Shown here: piece after piece, positions 53,876-63,391 of the stretch | How positions within the stretch are numbered: position 1 is the stretch's first letter | How the letters are laid out: every line of letters begins with the position of its first letter | NCBI GenBank assembly: GCA_018401495.1 | Contig: JAGYJX010000006.1 | Coordinates: 678,422-742,421, forward strand | Length of the DNA: 64,000 nucleotides | Reading direction: 5' to 3' | DNA from: Rhodospirillaceae bacterium | GTDB taxonomy: Bacteria > Pseudomonadota > Alphaproteobacteria > Thalassobaculales > Thalassobaculaceae | Notes under the pieces: generated by a model | Database searches by the model: none | What the model was told of the DNA's origin: nothing | What the model saw: only the letters and a program-made list of their open reading frames with translations | Translations under genes and position numbers: made by a program

Positions 53876-55477
53876 TCAGGCGCCGAGCGCGCGCAGCACC
53901 TCGTCGGTGCTGGTCACGGCCGCGACGTTGCGCATGGCGTAGTCGATCGAGGCGCGGTGCCAGTCGGCGTTCATGGTCGAGCAGCCATCCTCGGGGATCA
54001 CCATGATGTAGCCCTTGTCGGCCCCGGTGCGCGCGGTGTGCTCGATCGACATGTTGGTCCAGGCGCCGGTCTCGATGATGATGTCGCGGCCCTCGGCCTT
54101 CAGGATGGTCTCCAGGTTGGTACCTTCCCAGGCGCTCATCCGCATCTTCGAGACCACGTGGTCGCCGGGCTGCGCCTCCAGCCCCGGCACCGGCTGGGCG
54201 CCCCAGGTGCCCTTCACCATGGCGTTGGAATCCAGCACGCCCTCGAACAGCGGGGCGTTCAGGGTCAGCCCCTTGGCCCCGGGGGCGACCTCGAACCAGA
54301 CGTGGATCACCGGCACGCCGATGGCCCGGCAGCGCTCGGCCAGCCGGCGGATGTTCTCGATGGCGTTCTGCTCGCGGCAGTGCTGCGGCGACCCGGAACT
54401 GGCGAAGGCGCCGTTCTCCATCACCACGTCGTTCTGCATGTCCTGGATGACCAGGGCGCAGCGCGCCGGATCGAGCGGCCCGGTCCCGCCCCCGGTTCCG
54501 CCGCCGTCGCGGGCCGGTGCCTGGGTGGCGGCCGAATTGGCGGCAGTGGCGGAGGATGCCGGCCGGACCCGCATGAACGGCTCGTTGCGCGGCCCGACCT
54601 TGACGTCGACGGCGTAGACCGAGGTGGTGGCGCAGACGAAGACGGTGCGCCAGTCGGCGCCGCCCCAGTGCAGGTTCGCCGGCGGCTCGGGGATATCGAC
54701 CTTCCCGAGCAGGTGCCCGGCGCGGTCGTAGACCCACAGCCCGCCGGGCGCGGTCACCCAGACGTTGCCCTCGGCGTCGCATTTCATGCCGTCCGGGACG
54801 CCGGGCTTGAGGCTGTCCTTGATGCCGGAGGCGAAGATCCGGCCGTTGGCGAGGCCGCCGTCGGGCGCCACGTCAAACACCCGGATGTTGGCCTGCTCGG
54901 TGTCGTTGACGTACAGCAGCTTCTCGTCAGGCGAGAAGCAGAGGCCGTTCGGCATCGAGAACAGGTAGCGGTCGACCAGCAGCCGGGGTTCGGCGTCGCG
55001 GCCACCCGGCGCGATGCGGTACACGCCCTGGAAGCCGAGCTGGCGCGGCCGCTCGACGCCGTAACGCGGCATCCGGCCGTACCAGGGATCGCTGAAGTAG
55101 ATCGAGCCGTCGGAGCGGACGCACAGATCGTTCGGGCTGTTCAGCTCGCGCCCCTCGTAGTGCGAGGCCAGCACCTCGCGGGTGCCGTCCGGACGGAACC
55201 GGGCGACGCAGGAGGTGGCGTGCTCGCAGACGACGAGGTTCAACTCGCCGTCGTAGGTCATGCCGTTGGCCTTGTTGGACGGCCGCAGGACCTCGCGCAC
55301 GCCGGCCCTGTCCCAGCGCCGGCGGACGTCGCCGGGCATGTCCGAGAACAGCAGATAGCCGTCGGTCGGGTGCCAGATCGGGCCCTCGGTGAAGGTGAAG
55401 CCCGTTCCGACCTGCCGGACCGGGGCGTGCTCGTCGATCAGCCGGCGAAATTCGGGCCGAACCGCCTCGTGCGCCAT
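53876..55477 (-). CDS. SMP-30/gluconolactonase domain fused to isochorismatase-like domain
   Basis: 533 residues in one uninterrupted frame; GGGAGG precedes ATG 55477. Residues 20-305 are a six-bladed SMP-30/LRE lactonase with metal ligands Glu31 (FTEGPIWHP), Asn113/116 (ELNSPNDLCV) and Asp229 (GVPDGMKCD). A Gly/Ala-rich linker (about 308-334) joins an isochorismatase-like fold: Asp346 (LVIQDMQND) and Lys444 (VVSKMRMSAWEGTN) are kept, but the catalytic Cys position reads Ser477 (GAWTNMSIEH). So the lactonase half looks active and the hydrolase half is atypical. A natural fusion of lactone opening and amide/ester hydrolysis is suggested. Confidence 0.88.
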   Translation of the reverse strand: MAHEAVRPEFRRLIDEHAPVRQVGTGFTFTEGPIWHPTDGYLLFSDMPGDVRRRWDRAGVREVLRPSNKANGMTYDGELNLVVCEHATSCVARFRPDGTREVLASHYEGRELNSPNDLCVRSDGSIYFSDPWYGRMPRYGVERPRQLGFQGVYRIAPGGRDAEPRLLVDRYLFSMPNGLCFSPDEKLLYVNDTEQANIRVFDVAPDGGLANGRIFASGIKDSLKPGVPDGMKCDAEGNVWVTAPGGLWVYDRAGHLLGKVDIPEPPANLHWGGADWRTVFVCATTSVYAVDVKVGPRNEPFMRVRPASSATAANSAATQAPARDGGGTGGGTGPLDPARCALVIQDMQNDVVMENGAFASSGSPQHCREQNAIENIRRLAERCRAIGVPVIHVWFEVAPGAKGLTLNAPLFEGVLDSNAMVKGTWGAQPVPGLEAQPGDHVVSKMRMSAWEGTNLETILKAEGRDIIIETGAWTNMSIEHTARTGADKGYIMVIPEDGCSTMNADWHRASIDYAMRNVAAVTSTDEVLRALGA

Positions 55478-55514
55478 GGTTTCCTCCCGGTGGTGGGTTG
55501 TTCGAGTGGATTCC

Positions 55515-56363
55515 CTAGACGGGGAACCAGGTGCGCCGCTGCACGGTCTGCGAGATCGGGCCTGGCACCGCCATGTCGAGCCGGCCGACGATCTGGCCGT
55601 TCTCGACCTTGGCCGGCTTGTCGTGGACCGGCAGCAGGAACTTCGAGCCGTTCAGCAGCTTCTTGATGGCCGCCTTCTCGCCGCGCGTCGAGCCGACGCG
55701 GTTGCCGACGATCTGCGGTTCGTTCGCCATGGTGATGTGGAACGGGTCGACGACCTGATTCTGGATGTCGTAGATCACGTCGCCGCAGATCGTGGCGCGG
55801 CCCTCCGCCGTCTCCACATGGATGTTCATCGAGCCGTCGGTGTGGGCGTTCGCCGCCTCCATCACCACGCCGGGGATCAACTCGATCGGGCCGGACAGCT
55901 CCAAATCCTCGAAGCGCAGCGCGCCCGGCGTGTGCAGCCGCTCCAGCAGATGCATGATGTCGGGCTTCGGGTATTGCGGGTCCATCAGGCCGGACACCGA
56001 GCACTCCATCTCGCGCCGGTTGATGACCACCGTCGTGTTCATCGGGAAGTGGTCGTCCTTGCCGGCGTGGTCGATGTGCAGGTGGGTGTGGCAGAGGTAC
56101 CGGATGTCGCCCGGCTTCAGCCCGTGGCGCGCCAACTGGTTCTCGATCATGTGCTCGTGGAACTGCAGGCCCCGCATGCCGAGCGATTCCATGATGGCGT
56201 TGCTGCGGTAGCCGGAATCGACCAGGACCGGGTATTGGCCGCCGAGGATCAGGAACCCGTAGGTGTAGACCCGGGCCACCCGGCCGCAATTCCTCCCCAG
56301 CACCAGGAAGCTCGATTCCAGCTCGATGTCGCCGTAGTCGAGAACCTTGATTTCAAGCGCCAT
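55515..56363 (-). CDS. MBL-fold metallo-hydrolase, N-acyl-homoserine-lactonase-like
   Basis: 282 residues; ATG 56363 is preferred over ATG 56369 because GGAGGAG lies six bases upstream. The zinc motif HTHLHIDHAG (H94, H96, D98, H99) is intact; the later ligands are in EAANAHTDGSMN and ICGDVIYD. The layout matches AiiA/AttM-type lactonases with a two-zinc centre. In this cluster it may open a ring product rather than quench signalling. It precedes the SMP-30 fusion gene on the same strand with a 37-bp gap. Confidence 0.85.
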   Translation of the reverse strand: MALEIKVLDYGDIELESSFLVLGRNCGRVARVYTYGFLILGGQYPVLVDSGYRSNAIMESLGMRGLQFHEHMIENQLARHGLKPGDIRYLCHTHLHIDHAGKDDHFPMNTTVVINRREMECSVSGLMDPQYPKPDIMHLLERLHTPGALRFEDLELSGPIELIPGVVMEAANAHTDGSMNIHVETAEGRATICGDVIYDIQNQVVDPFHITMANEPQIVGNRVGSTRGEKAAIKKLLNGSKFLLPVHDKPAKVENGQIVGRLDMAVPGPISQTVQRRTWFPV

Positions 56364-56405
56364 GTGCATCTCCTCCCAAGGAAATCGAGGCTTCGCCCCT
56401 GTCGT

Positions 56406-57287
56406 TCAAAGCCGGTAAACCCGCTTGGCGGTGTCGTGGAAGATCGCCGACTGGTGCGCGGCGCTCAGGTCGGTCGCCGCCCGCCGGAAGGCGCGGACCA
56501 GCGCCGGGTAGTCGGTCCACAGCTTCTCGATCGGAAAGTTCGAGCCGAACAGGCAGCGCCCGGCCCCGAACAGCGCCACCGTGTCGTGCAGGATGCGCTC
56601 GACATGGGCCGGGTCGTTGCGGTGGATGAAGGTGCCGAAGCCCGAGAGTTTGGCGACCACGTTGCCGCGGGCGGCCAGCTTCTTCATCTGCTTCTTCCAG
56701 AACGCCCGTCCGTCGTCGGACAGATCCTCCGGCATGCCGGCGTGCTGCAGCACGAACGTCACCTTGGGGCAGGCGTCGACCAGCTCGCAGGCGCCGTCGA
56801 TCTGGCCGGCGAACACCTGCAGGTCGAACGCCCAGCCGTAGTCGGCGAGCAGCGCCACGTTGCGCTGGAGCGCCGGGTCGCGGCAGGCGTCGGCGTGCGA
56901 CGCGAAGCGGTACAGCGGGTTCTCGTGCCAGTGCAACTGCTGGCGGATGCCGCGCAGCAGCGGCAACCGCGCCAGCCGGTCGAGCTCGCGGCGCGGGTCG
57001 GCGGCGGTCAGGTCGCAGAAGGCGACGATGGCGTGCGGCCAGCCGGTGCGATCGGCGGTCTCCTGCACCCAGGCCGCCTCGTCGAAGCCGCGGTCGGGCG
57101 CCCAGTTGGTCTGCACGTACACCGACTTCTCGACCCCGGTGCCGGCGAGGTCGTCGAGGAACTCGGCGATCGGATAGTCGCGCTTGATGGCGTCGTAGGG
57201 GCCGAAGATGCGCGGCTGGGTCGGGCCGAGCAGCCAGGGCAGGTCGGCCTGGCGCCAGATGTGATGGTGCGCGTCGATGATCTTCAT
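56406..57287 (-). CDS. amidohydrolase family 2 (L-fuconolactonase/PDC-lactonase-like)
   Basis: 293 residues; ATG 57287 overlaps the CoxE-like stop (ATGA). TIM-barrel amidohydrolase with N-terminal metal site KIIDAHHHIWRQADLPWL, VQTNWAPDRGFDEAAW, GIRQQLHWHENPLYRF, LVDACPKVTFVLQHAGMP and CLFGSNFPIEKLWTDYPAL near the C-terminus. This is the COG3618 group of lactone hydrolases. A third lactonase-type enzyme in the same cluster fits opening of cyclic intermediates. Confidence 0.85.
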   Translation of the reverse strand: MKIIDAHHHIWRQADLPWLLGPTQPRIFGPYDAIKRDYPIAEFLDDLAGTGVEKSVYVQTNWAPDRGFDEAAWVQETADRTGWPHAIVAFCDLTAADPRRELDRLARLPLLRGIRQQLHWHENPLYRFASHADACRDPALQRNVALLADYGWAFDLQVFAGQIDGACELVDACPKVTFVLQHAGMPEDLSDDGRAFWKKQMKKLAARGNVVAKLSGFGTFIHRNDPAHVERILHDTVALFGAGRCLFGSNFPIEKLWTDYPALVRAFRRAATDLSAAHQSAIFHDTAKRVYRL

Positions 57288-58421
57288 GCCGCCTGCCTCT
57301 TCGCGAACCCGAGCACCTCGTGGCAGACCGACGCCGCGCTCGACCCGTCGCCGAGACGCTCGATGTAGGGCAGGACCGATCGTCAGCGCGGCGGTCTCGA
57401 CCGCGTAGCCGTCGTCGCCGGCCAGCGGCGACAGCCACAGGATCGCCCAGGCGTTGCGCGACAGCCGGTCGACCGCGTCGGTCATGGCGGCGTGGTCGCC
57501 GCGCTCCAGGCCGTCCGACAGCACGACGCACAGCGCCCCCCGGGCGAAGCCGACGAACCGCGGCACCGAGAGAAACGCCTGCAGCGCGTCGCCGAGCCTT
57601 GTGCCGCCGTCCCAGTCGGCGACCAGCGTCGACGCCAGCGCCAGCGCCTGGTCGCGGTTTCGCCGCCGGAGCGCCCGGGTGATCCGGGTCAGCCGGGTGC
57701 CGAGGGTGAACACCTCCAGCCGGTCGGTCGACTGGGCCAGGGCGTGGGCGAAGCGGAGGTAGAGGTCGGTCTGGTTCTTCATCGAGCCCGAGACGTCGAC
57801 CAGCAGCAGAACCCGCCGGCGGCGATCCCGGCGCTCCAGGGCCGGCAGCCGGACCAGCTCGCCGTCGTGCCGCACCGCCTCGCGCAGGGCCCGGCGCAGG
57901 TCCAGCCGGCCGCGCCGCTTGGAGGATGCCAGCCGCCGCGACCGGCGGCGCGGCAGCGCGCCCGGCGCCTCCCGGCGGAACCGGCGCAGGGCCTCGCCCT
58001 CCGAGGCGCCCGCGAACCGGCGCGCGAACAGCCGCTCGGCGCCGGTGGGCGCGCCGCCGGATTCCTCGGCCTCCTCGGTCTCCGGCGGCTCGGCGCCGCC
58101 GTCCCGGTCGTCGAAGGCCTCGACCTCATCCTCGTCCTCGGCCTCGCTCGCGGCGGGGGCCGCCAGGGTCTGACCGAGGAACACCAGCCGGAACAGGGCG
58201 TCGAAGTCCTCGCGGCGTTCCGGCGAGGGGCCGAAGGTGGCGCGCGCGGCGCGGTGAATGTCCTCCATCGAGCGCGGGCCAAGCAGCCCGACCGCCGCCA
58301 CGAAGCTCTGGGTCTGCTCCGGCGCCACCGCAAAGCCGTTGGCCCGCAGCAGGGCGGCGAACCGGACGAATGGAACCAGCGGCCGGGGCAGGGCGGTCGA
58401 CGGCGTCTCGGGCCCAGTCAT
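57284..58421 (-). CDS. CoxE-like VWA-domain protein (frameshifted as read)
   Basis: About 379 residues from ATG 58421, with one extra base near 57377 just before the C-terminus (the corrected end reads LPYIERLGDGSSAASVCHEV). VWA domain with the metal site DVSGSMKNQ near residue 209 and the VVLSDGLERGDHAAM loop; an acidic linker (EAEDEDEVEAFDDRDGG) precedes it. CoxE works with the MoxR-type ATPase CoxD to mature molybdenum hydroxylases of the CO-dehydrogenase family. It overlaps the CoxD-like gene upstream (ATGA) and the amidohydrolase downstream (ATGA). Confidence 0.87.
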
Positions 58422-59300
58422 GCCGCGACCCCGCCCAGGATCGCGTCGAGCCGCGGCTCGATGAACATCAGGTCGTCCTGGTCCTTGAGCACCACGCCGA
58501 TCGCCCGCTTGAACGCCGTCGGCCAGGGCGCGCCCTGCTCGTGCAGCAGGGTGGCGGCCTCGGCCCATTCCACGGTTTCGGCGACGCCGGGCGGCTTGGC
58601 CAGCGGCTCCCGGCGCAGCGCGCCGACCGCCGCCACCACGCGGTGGGCGGTGTCGCGCGCGACCTGGCTCGCCCGCATCATGACGATCTCGGCCTCGCGG
58701 GCCGGTGCGGGATAGTCGATCCAGTGATAGACGCAGCGCCGGCGAAGCGCCTCGTGCAGCTCGCGGGTCCGGTTCGAGGTCAGCACCACCACCGGGTGCT
58801 CCTCGGCGCGGATGGTGCCGCGCTCGGGGACCGAGATCGAGAAATCGGAGAGGAACTCGAGCAGGAAGGCCTCGAATTCGTGATCGGCGCGGTCGATCTC
58901 GTCGATCAGCAGCACCGTGTCGCGCGGGTGGCGCAGCGCCTCGAGCATGGGCCGGGCGATCAGGAAGTCGTCGGCGTAGATGTTGACGTACTCGGCGCCG
59001 GCCTGGCGGATCGCCAGCATCTGGCGCGGGTAGTTCCACTCGTACAGGGCGTGCGCGGAGTCGATCCCCTCGTAGCACTGCAGGCGCACCAGCTGGCGGC
59101 CCAGGATCGAGGCGATCGCCTTGGCGCCCTCGGTCTTGCCGACGCCGGGCGCGCCCCTCCAGCAGCAGCGGCTTGCCCAGCGCCAGCGCCAGATAGGCCG
59201 TGGTCGCCAGCTCGTCGTCGGCAAGATACTGCGCGTCGCGCAGCGCGACCGCCAGCCGGTCGGGGCTGTCGATGCCGACGATGGAGCGGCGGATCGCCAC
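58418..59300 (-). CDS. CoxD-like MoxR-family AAA ATPase (frameshifted as read)
   Basis: About 294 residues from GTG 59300, two bases after the C-terminal Mo-subunit gene; one extra G near 59156 interrupts it just at Walker A (corrected LLEGAPGVGKTEGAKAIAS). Walker B is VLLIDEIDRADHEFEAF, sensor 1 VVLTSNRTRELHEALRRRC. MoxR ATPases of this group insert or sulfurate the metal centre of Mo hydroxylases with a CoxE partner. It starts 2 bp after the preceding stop and overlaps CoxE, so it belongs to the operon. Confidence 0.88.
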
Positions 59301-59302
59301 GG

Positions 59303-60324
59303 TTAGCGCCCGGCCTGCGGCCGGGCGCCGCCGTTGGCGCGGATGCCGCGCAGGATCTTCTCCGGCGTGATCGGCAACTCGTCGATGCGCACGCCGACAG
59401 CGTTGAAAACCGCGTTCGCGACCGCCGGCAGCACCGGATTGGCGCACATCTCGCCCGGCCCCTTGCCGCCGAACGGGCCGTCGGGGGCCGGCCTCTCCAG
59501 CACCGCGATGTCGTGGGGCGCGATGTCGCCCGGGCCGGGCATCAGGTACTGGTTGAAGTCGAGCGGGCCGTGGCCGCGATCGGGGTAGTACGGCTCGGTG
59601 GTCTCCCAGGCGGCATGGCTCATGCCCATCCAGGCGCCGCCGACCAGTTGCTGCTCGACGAGGCGCGGGTTCAGGGCGCGGCCCAGTTCGTAGGCGCTGT
59701 TCATCTGCACGACGACGAGTTCGCCGGTCTCGTCGTCGACGTCGATGTCGACGATCAGGGCGGCGTGCGCGAAGCAGGACACCGGCGTCATCTCGCCGGT
59801 GTCGGGGTCGACCTCGGACAGCGGGATCAGGAAGATGCCGCGCCCGGACACCGTGCGGCCCTGCTTGAACTGGGCGGCGCCGCAGGCTTCCGCCGTGGTG
59901 ATCGAACGCGACGGCGCGCCCTTGACGTGGATGTTGCCCTTGCCGTCGGTGACGAGGTCGGCCGGGTCGACCTCGAGCTCCTCGGCGGCCGCCTCCAGCA
60001 TCACGGCGCGCGCCTCCTGCGCCGCCTGGATGACGGCGTTGCCGACGCGGTGGGTGCCGCGCGAGGCGAACGAGCCCATGCAGTGCGGGCCGGTGTCGGA
60101 ATCGGCGGTGTCGACGTAGACGTCCTCGACCGGCACCCCAGCGTCTCCGCCGCGATCTGCCGGGTCACCGACTTCATGCCCTGGCCGAGGTCGATGGAGG
60201 ACAGCGCCACCATGAACTTGCCGCCGGGGTTGGAATGCACCAGCGCCTGGGACGGATCGCCGCCCAGGTTCATGCCGATCGGGTAGTTGATCGAGGCGAA
60301 GCCGCGTCCGCGGTGCGTGGCCAT
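59303..60324 (-). CDS. xanthine-dehydrogenase-family Mo subunit, C-terminal half (separate gene; frameshifted as read)
   Basis: About 340 residues from ATG 60324, which has AGGAGG seven bases upstream. One missing G near 60138 joins GGDPSQALVHSNPGGKFMVA and LGQGMKSVTRQIAAETLG to VEDVYVDTADSDTGPHCMGS. The catalytic Glu motif is near the end: GPFGGKGPGEMCANPVLPAV. The N-terminal half of the same Mo-binding subunit is the preceding gene, which stops one base before this start. Split large subunits occur in nicotinate dehydrogenase-type hydroxylases. Its own ribosome site argues for real separate translation. Confidence 0.85.
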
Positions 60325-60325
60325 G

Positions 60326-61982
60326 TCAGCGCCTCCTCAGGCCGGAGATGGACGAGAAGCGGGTGGTGCGCCGGGCGGCACCCGGTGCCGCCGGGGCCGC
60401 CGATGGTGCCGCCGCCGGAGCCGTGGGAGGTGGTGGCGGGGTGTAGGCCGGTGCTTCGTAGCGCTGGGCCGGCGCCGTATGGGGGCGTCGAGCGCTGGCC
60501 GGGGCGGGCTGTGCCGGCTTCTTGCTCTGGGCGTAGCCGCCGGCCGAGTAGCCGGACACCAGGCCCTTCTGGTCGATCGCGGTGTGGGCGGGCATGTCGG
60601 CCCGGGCACCGCCGCCGTCGCGCAGCGACGACGCCTGTCGGGCGGCCGGTCCGAGGTTCCATTTCGCCTTGTCGGCGGCGACCTGGCAGCATTCGATCAG
60701 CGCCGTGTTCTTGGCCAGCCGGCGGTGCGCCTTCATGTCGCCGTCGCGGTAGGCGTTGAGGATCCGGAACTCGATCGGATCCATCCCGACCTCGTGCGCC
60801 ACCTTGTCCATGTGAGCTTCGATGGCGAAGTCGACGCCGGTGATGCCGAAGCCGCGCATGGCGGTCGCCGGCGTCCGGTTGGTGAACACGCAGTACACGT
60901 CGGCGTAGACGTTGGGGATCGTGTAGGGGCCGGGCAGGTGGCCGACGCCCTTGATGATGGCGTAGCTCGACAGCCGGGTGTAGGCGCCGGAGTCGAAGTA
61001 GCCGGTGAACTTGCGGGCGACCAGCCGGCCGTCGTTCATGACGCCGTCCTTGATGTACCAGCGCTCGGCGCCGCGCGGGGCGCCGACCTGCATCTCCTCG
61101 GCGCGGTCGAACATGTACTTGCAGGGTCGGCCGGTCAGCATCGTGCCCAGCACCGCCAGCGGTTCGTGCAGCGAGTCGACCTTGCCGCCGAAGCCGCCGC
61201 CGACGGTGCCGCCGATGAAGTGCAGCCGGTTCGACGGGGTCTTCAGCAGCTTCGAGGTGGTGTCGAGCGAGAAGAACAGGGCCTGGGTCGAGGTGTAGAC
61301 GACGAAGCGGTCGTTGGTCTCGGGGGCGGCGATGGCGCCGCAGGTCTCGGTCGGCGCCTGCTCGATCGGCGACATCTGGTAGCGGCCCTCGACGATCCGG
61401 TCGGAGCGGGCGAAGCCGGCCTCGACGTCGCCGAAGCGCAGCTTCTGGTGATCGTACTTGCCGTGATAGACGAACAGGTTCTTCGGGTAGGCTTCGTTGA
61501 CGGACGGCGCGCCCGGCTTGATCGCCTCCTCGACGTCGAGGACCGACGGCAGTTCCTCCCAGTCGACCCGGACCTTGGCGACCGCGTCGCGGGCGGCGCG
61601 CTCGCTCTCGGCGATCACCGCGACGACCGGCTCGACCCTTGTAGGCGACCTTCTTCTCCGACAGCACCGGCTCGTCGTCGAGCCCGAAGTCGAGCAGGCT
61701 CAGCAGGGTGTTCAGGTTCACCGGCACGTCCTTGCCGGTCACCACCCGCACCACCCCCGGCATGCGCTCGGCCTCGGTGGTGTCGATCCGCCGGATGCGG
61801 GCGTGGTGGTGCGGACTGCGCACGCACCGGATGTGCAGGAGGCCGTCGAACAGGTGGTCGTCGTAGAACGGCGACCGGCCGGTGACGTGGCCGAGCGCAT
61901 CCTGGCGCTGCGTCGGCTTGCCGATCTCGTTCAGGTCGTCGTCGCGCTCGTCGGCGAAGTATTCCTTGCGGAACTCGATCAT
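60326..61982 (-). CDS. xanthine-dehydrogenase-family Mo subunit, N-terminal half with Pro/Ala-rich tail (frameshifted as read)
   Basis: About 551 residues from ATG 61982, with one extra base near 61635. It opens GKPTQRQDALGHVTGRSPFY and carries HFIGGTVGGGFGGKVDSLHE (substrate-side loop), MFDRAEEMQVGAPRG, CVFTNRTPATAMRGFGITGV and AIEAHMDKVAHEVGMDPIEF. The protein then leaves homology and ends in a Pro/Ala-rich tail of about 70 residues (for example YEAPAYTPPPPPTAPAAAPS), just where a fused subunit would continue. The second half of the subunit is translated from the next gene. Substrate unknown. Confidence 0.85.
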
Positions 61983-62010
61983 GGCGTCACCTCACGATCA
62001 TAAAATGAGA

Positions 62011-62059
62011 CGTCATTCCGGACCGGACCGCCGAAGGCGGAACGGAGCCGGAACCCACG
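62011..62059. repeat. dispersed palindromic repeat (CGTCATTCCGG ... GCCGGAACCCAC)
   Basis: TTCCGG (62016-62021) and CCGGAA (62048-62053) enclose an inner stem CCGCC-GAA-GGCGG (62028-62040). It fills the 102-bp gap between the FeS-subunit and N-terminal Mo-subunit genes and shares its termini with the element at 43402-43439. Confidence 0.6.
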
Positions 62060-62084
62060 ATGCGACGGGCCGATCCCATGGTCA

Positions 62085-62570
62085 TCACCCGTACTGGCGC
62101 GCGCCGCGCGACTTGGCCGCTTCGAGGATGGCGTTGATGATCGGCTCGTAGCCGGTGCATCGGCAGATGTTGCCGGAGATCGCCTCGACCACCTCCTGCC
62201 GCGTCGGGCTGGGGTTGCGGTCGAGCAGGGCCTTGGCCGCCATCAGCATGCCCGGCGTGCAGTAGCCGCACTGGGCCGCGAAGTTCTCCATGAACGCCGT
62301 CTGCAGGGGGTGCAACTGGTTGCCCTGGGCGAGACCGCCGGTGGTGGTGATGCGCCGGCCTTCGACGGCCTCCGCGAGGGTCAGGCAGGACAGGTGCGGC
62401 TCGCCGTCGACCAGCACCGTGCAGGTGCCGCAGGCGCCCTGGCCGCAGCCGTATTTCGGCGTCAGGTCGCCGACGCCGCGCCGCAGCACGTCGAGGAGGT
62501 TCTGGCCCTCGTCGACGAACACCGCCTTCTCGGCGCCGTTCAGGCGGAAGTGCAGAGGTTTCTTGGCCAT
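62085..62570 (-). CDS. Mo hydroxylase small subunit, two [2Fe-2S] clusters
   Basis: 161 residues from ATG 62570 (GGAGG upstream). Plant-type [2Fe-2S] cysteines C42, C47, C50 and C62 (YGCGQGACGTCTVLVDG, LSCLTLAEA) and the alpha-helical cluster cysteines C101, C104, C136 and C138 (AQCGYCTPGMLMAA, GNICRCTGYEPII) are all present, as in CoxS/XdhA. It relays electrons from the Mo site to FAD. The FAD subunit ends 2 bp upstream of its start, and the N-terminal Mo subunit follows after the palindromic repeat. Confidence 0.94.
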   Translation of the reverse strand: MAKKPLHFRLNGAEKAVFVDEGQNLLDVLRRGVGDLTPKYGCGQGACGTCTVLVDGEPHLSCLTLAEAVEGRRITTTGGLAQGNQLHPLQTAFMENFAAQCGYCTPGMLMAAKALLDRNPSPTRQEVVEAISGNICRCTGYEPIINAILEAAKSRGARQYG

Positions 62571-62572
62571 CG

Positions 62573-63391
62573 CTACCTCCGTTCGGCGGTGAGCAGCCGT
62601 TTCAGGTGCACGCCCGCGACCTGCCGGCGGTACCACGAGCTGGCGAGCGCGTCGGTCGGCGGATCCAGCCCCTCGGTCGCCACCGCCGCGGCCCGCTCGA
62701 TCGCCGCGGCGTCGAGCGGCTGGCCGTCCAGCGCGCGCTCGACGGCGACGGCATGCACCGGCGTCGGACCCATCGCGCCGTAGGCGACGCGGGCGCCGGA
62801 GACCCGGCCGCCCGACAGCGGCAGGTAGGCCGCGATCGACATCACCGACACGCCCTTCGGCTTCACCCGGCTGACCTTCAGGAACCGGAAGGCCGACGCA
62901 TCGTGCGGCCGCTGCACGGTGACCGACTGCACCAGCGCGTTCGCGCCGCGGTCACGGTCGCGCAGGAAGTCCTCGATGGCGACGCCGCGGCTGACGGCGC
63001 CGGCGAGGTTGACGGTGGCGCCAAGCGCCAGCAGGGCGGCGGTGAAGTCGCCGTAGGGCGAGGCGGCGAAGAGATTGCCGCCGACGGTCGCCATGTTGCG
63101 CACCGCCGGCCCGCCCACCGCGCGGGCGACCGGTGCCAGGAAGGCGAGCTCGCGGTTGGCGATCACGTCCGACATCGTGGCGCCGGCGCCGATGGTCACC
63201 CGGTCGCCCTCGGCCCGGATGTCGCGCAGCGAGGCGTCGCGCACGCGGATGATGGTGTCGAACGACTGGTCGGCCTCGTTGACCGCCCGCATCACCAGCG
63301 TGCCGCCGCCGAGGAAGCGCGCCGAGCGGCTCGCCGACAGCGCGCGGGCGGCGTCCTCGATCCTGTCGTAGGTTTCCACGCGAACGGGCAT
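62573..63391 (-). CDS. Mo hydroxylase FAD-binding medium subunit
   Basis: 272 residues; ATG 63391 overlaps the SRPBCC stop (TGATG). FAD PP-loop motifs ARFLGGGTLVMRAV and ATVGGNLFAASPYGD are those of CoxM/XdhB, and the C-terminal CODH-type domain (FRFLKVSRVKPKGVSVMSIA, AYGAMGPTPVHAVAVERAL) completes it. It passes electrons from the FeS subunit to an acceptor. Confidence 0.93.
   Translation of the reverse strand: MPVRVETYDRIEDAARALSASRSARFLGGGTLVMRAVNEADQSFDTIIRVRDASLRDIRAEGDRVTIGAGATMSDVIANRELAFLAPVARAVGGPAVRNMATVGGNLFAASPYGDFTAALLALGATVNLAGAVSRGVAIEDFLRDRDRGANALVQSVTVQRPHDASAFRFLKVSRVKPKGVSVMSIAAYLPLSGGRVSGARVAYGAMGPTPVHAVAVERALDGQPLDAAAIERAAAVATEGLDPPTDALASSWYRRQVAGVHLKRLLTAERR

Noticed and set aside
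51867..54782. A 971-codon - strand open frame spanning the monooxygenase
   Set aside because: It overlaps a well-motifed BVMO on the + strand and the true - strand fusion gene in another frame; composition is His/Arg/Asp-rich and non-protein-like.
59303..61982. The Mo-subunit gene split as just another frameshift
   Set aside because: The first half ends in a Pro/Ala-rich tail and the second starts with ATG and a strong AGGAGG site, unlike the other sites where motifs join directly across frames.
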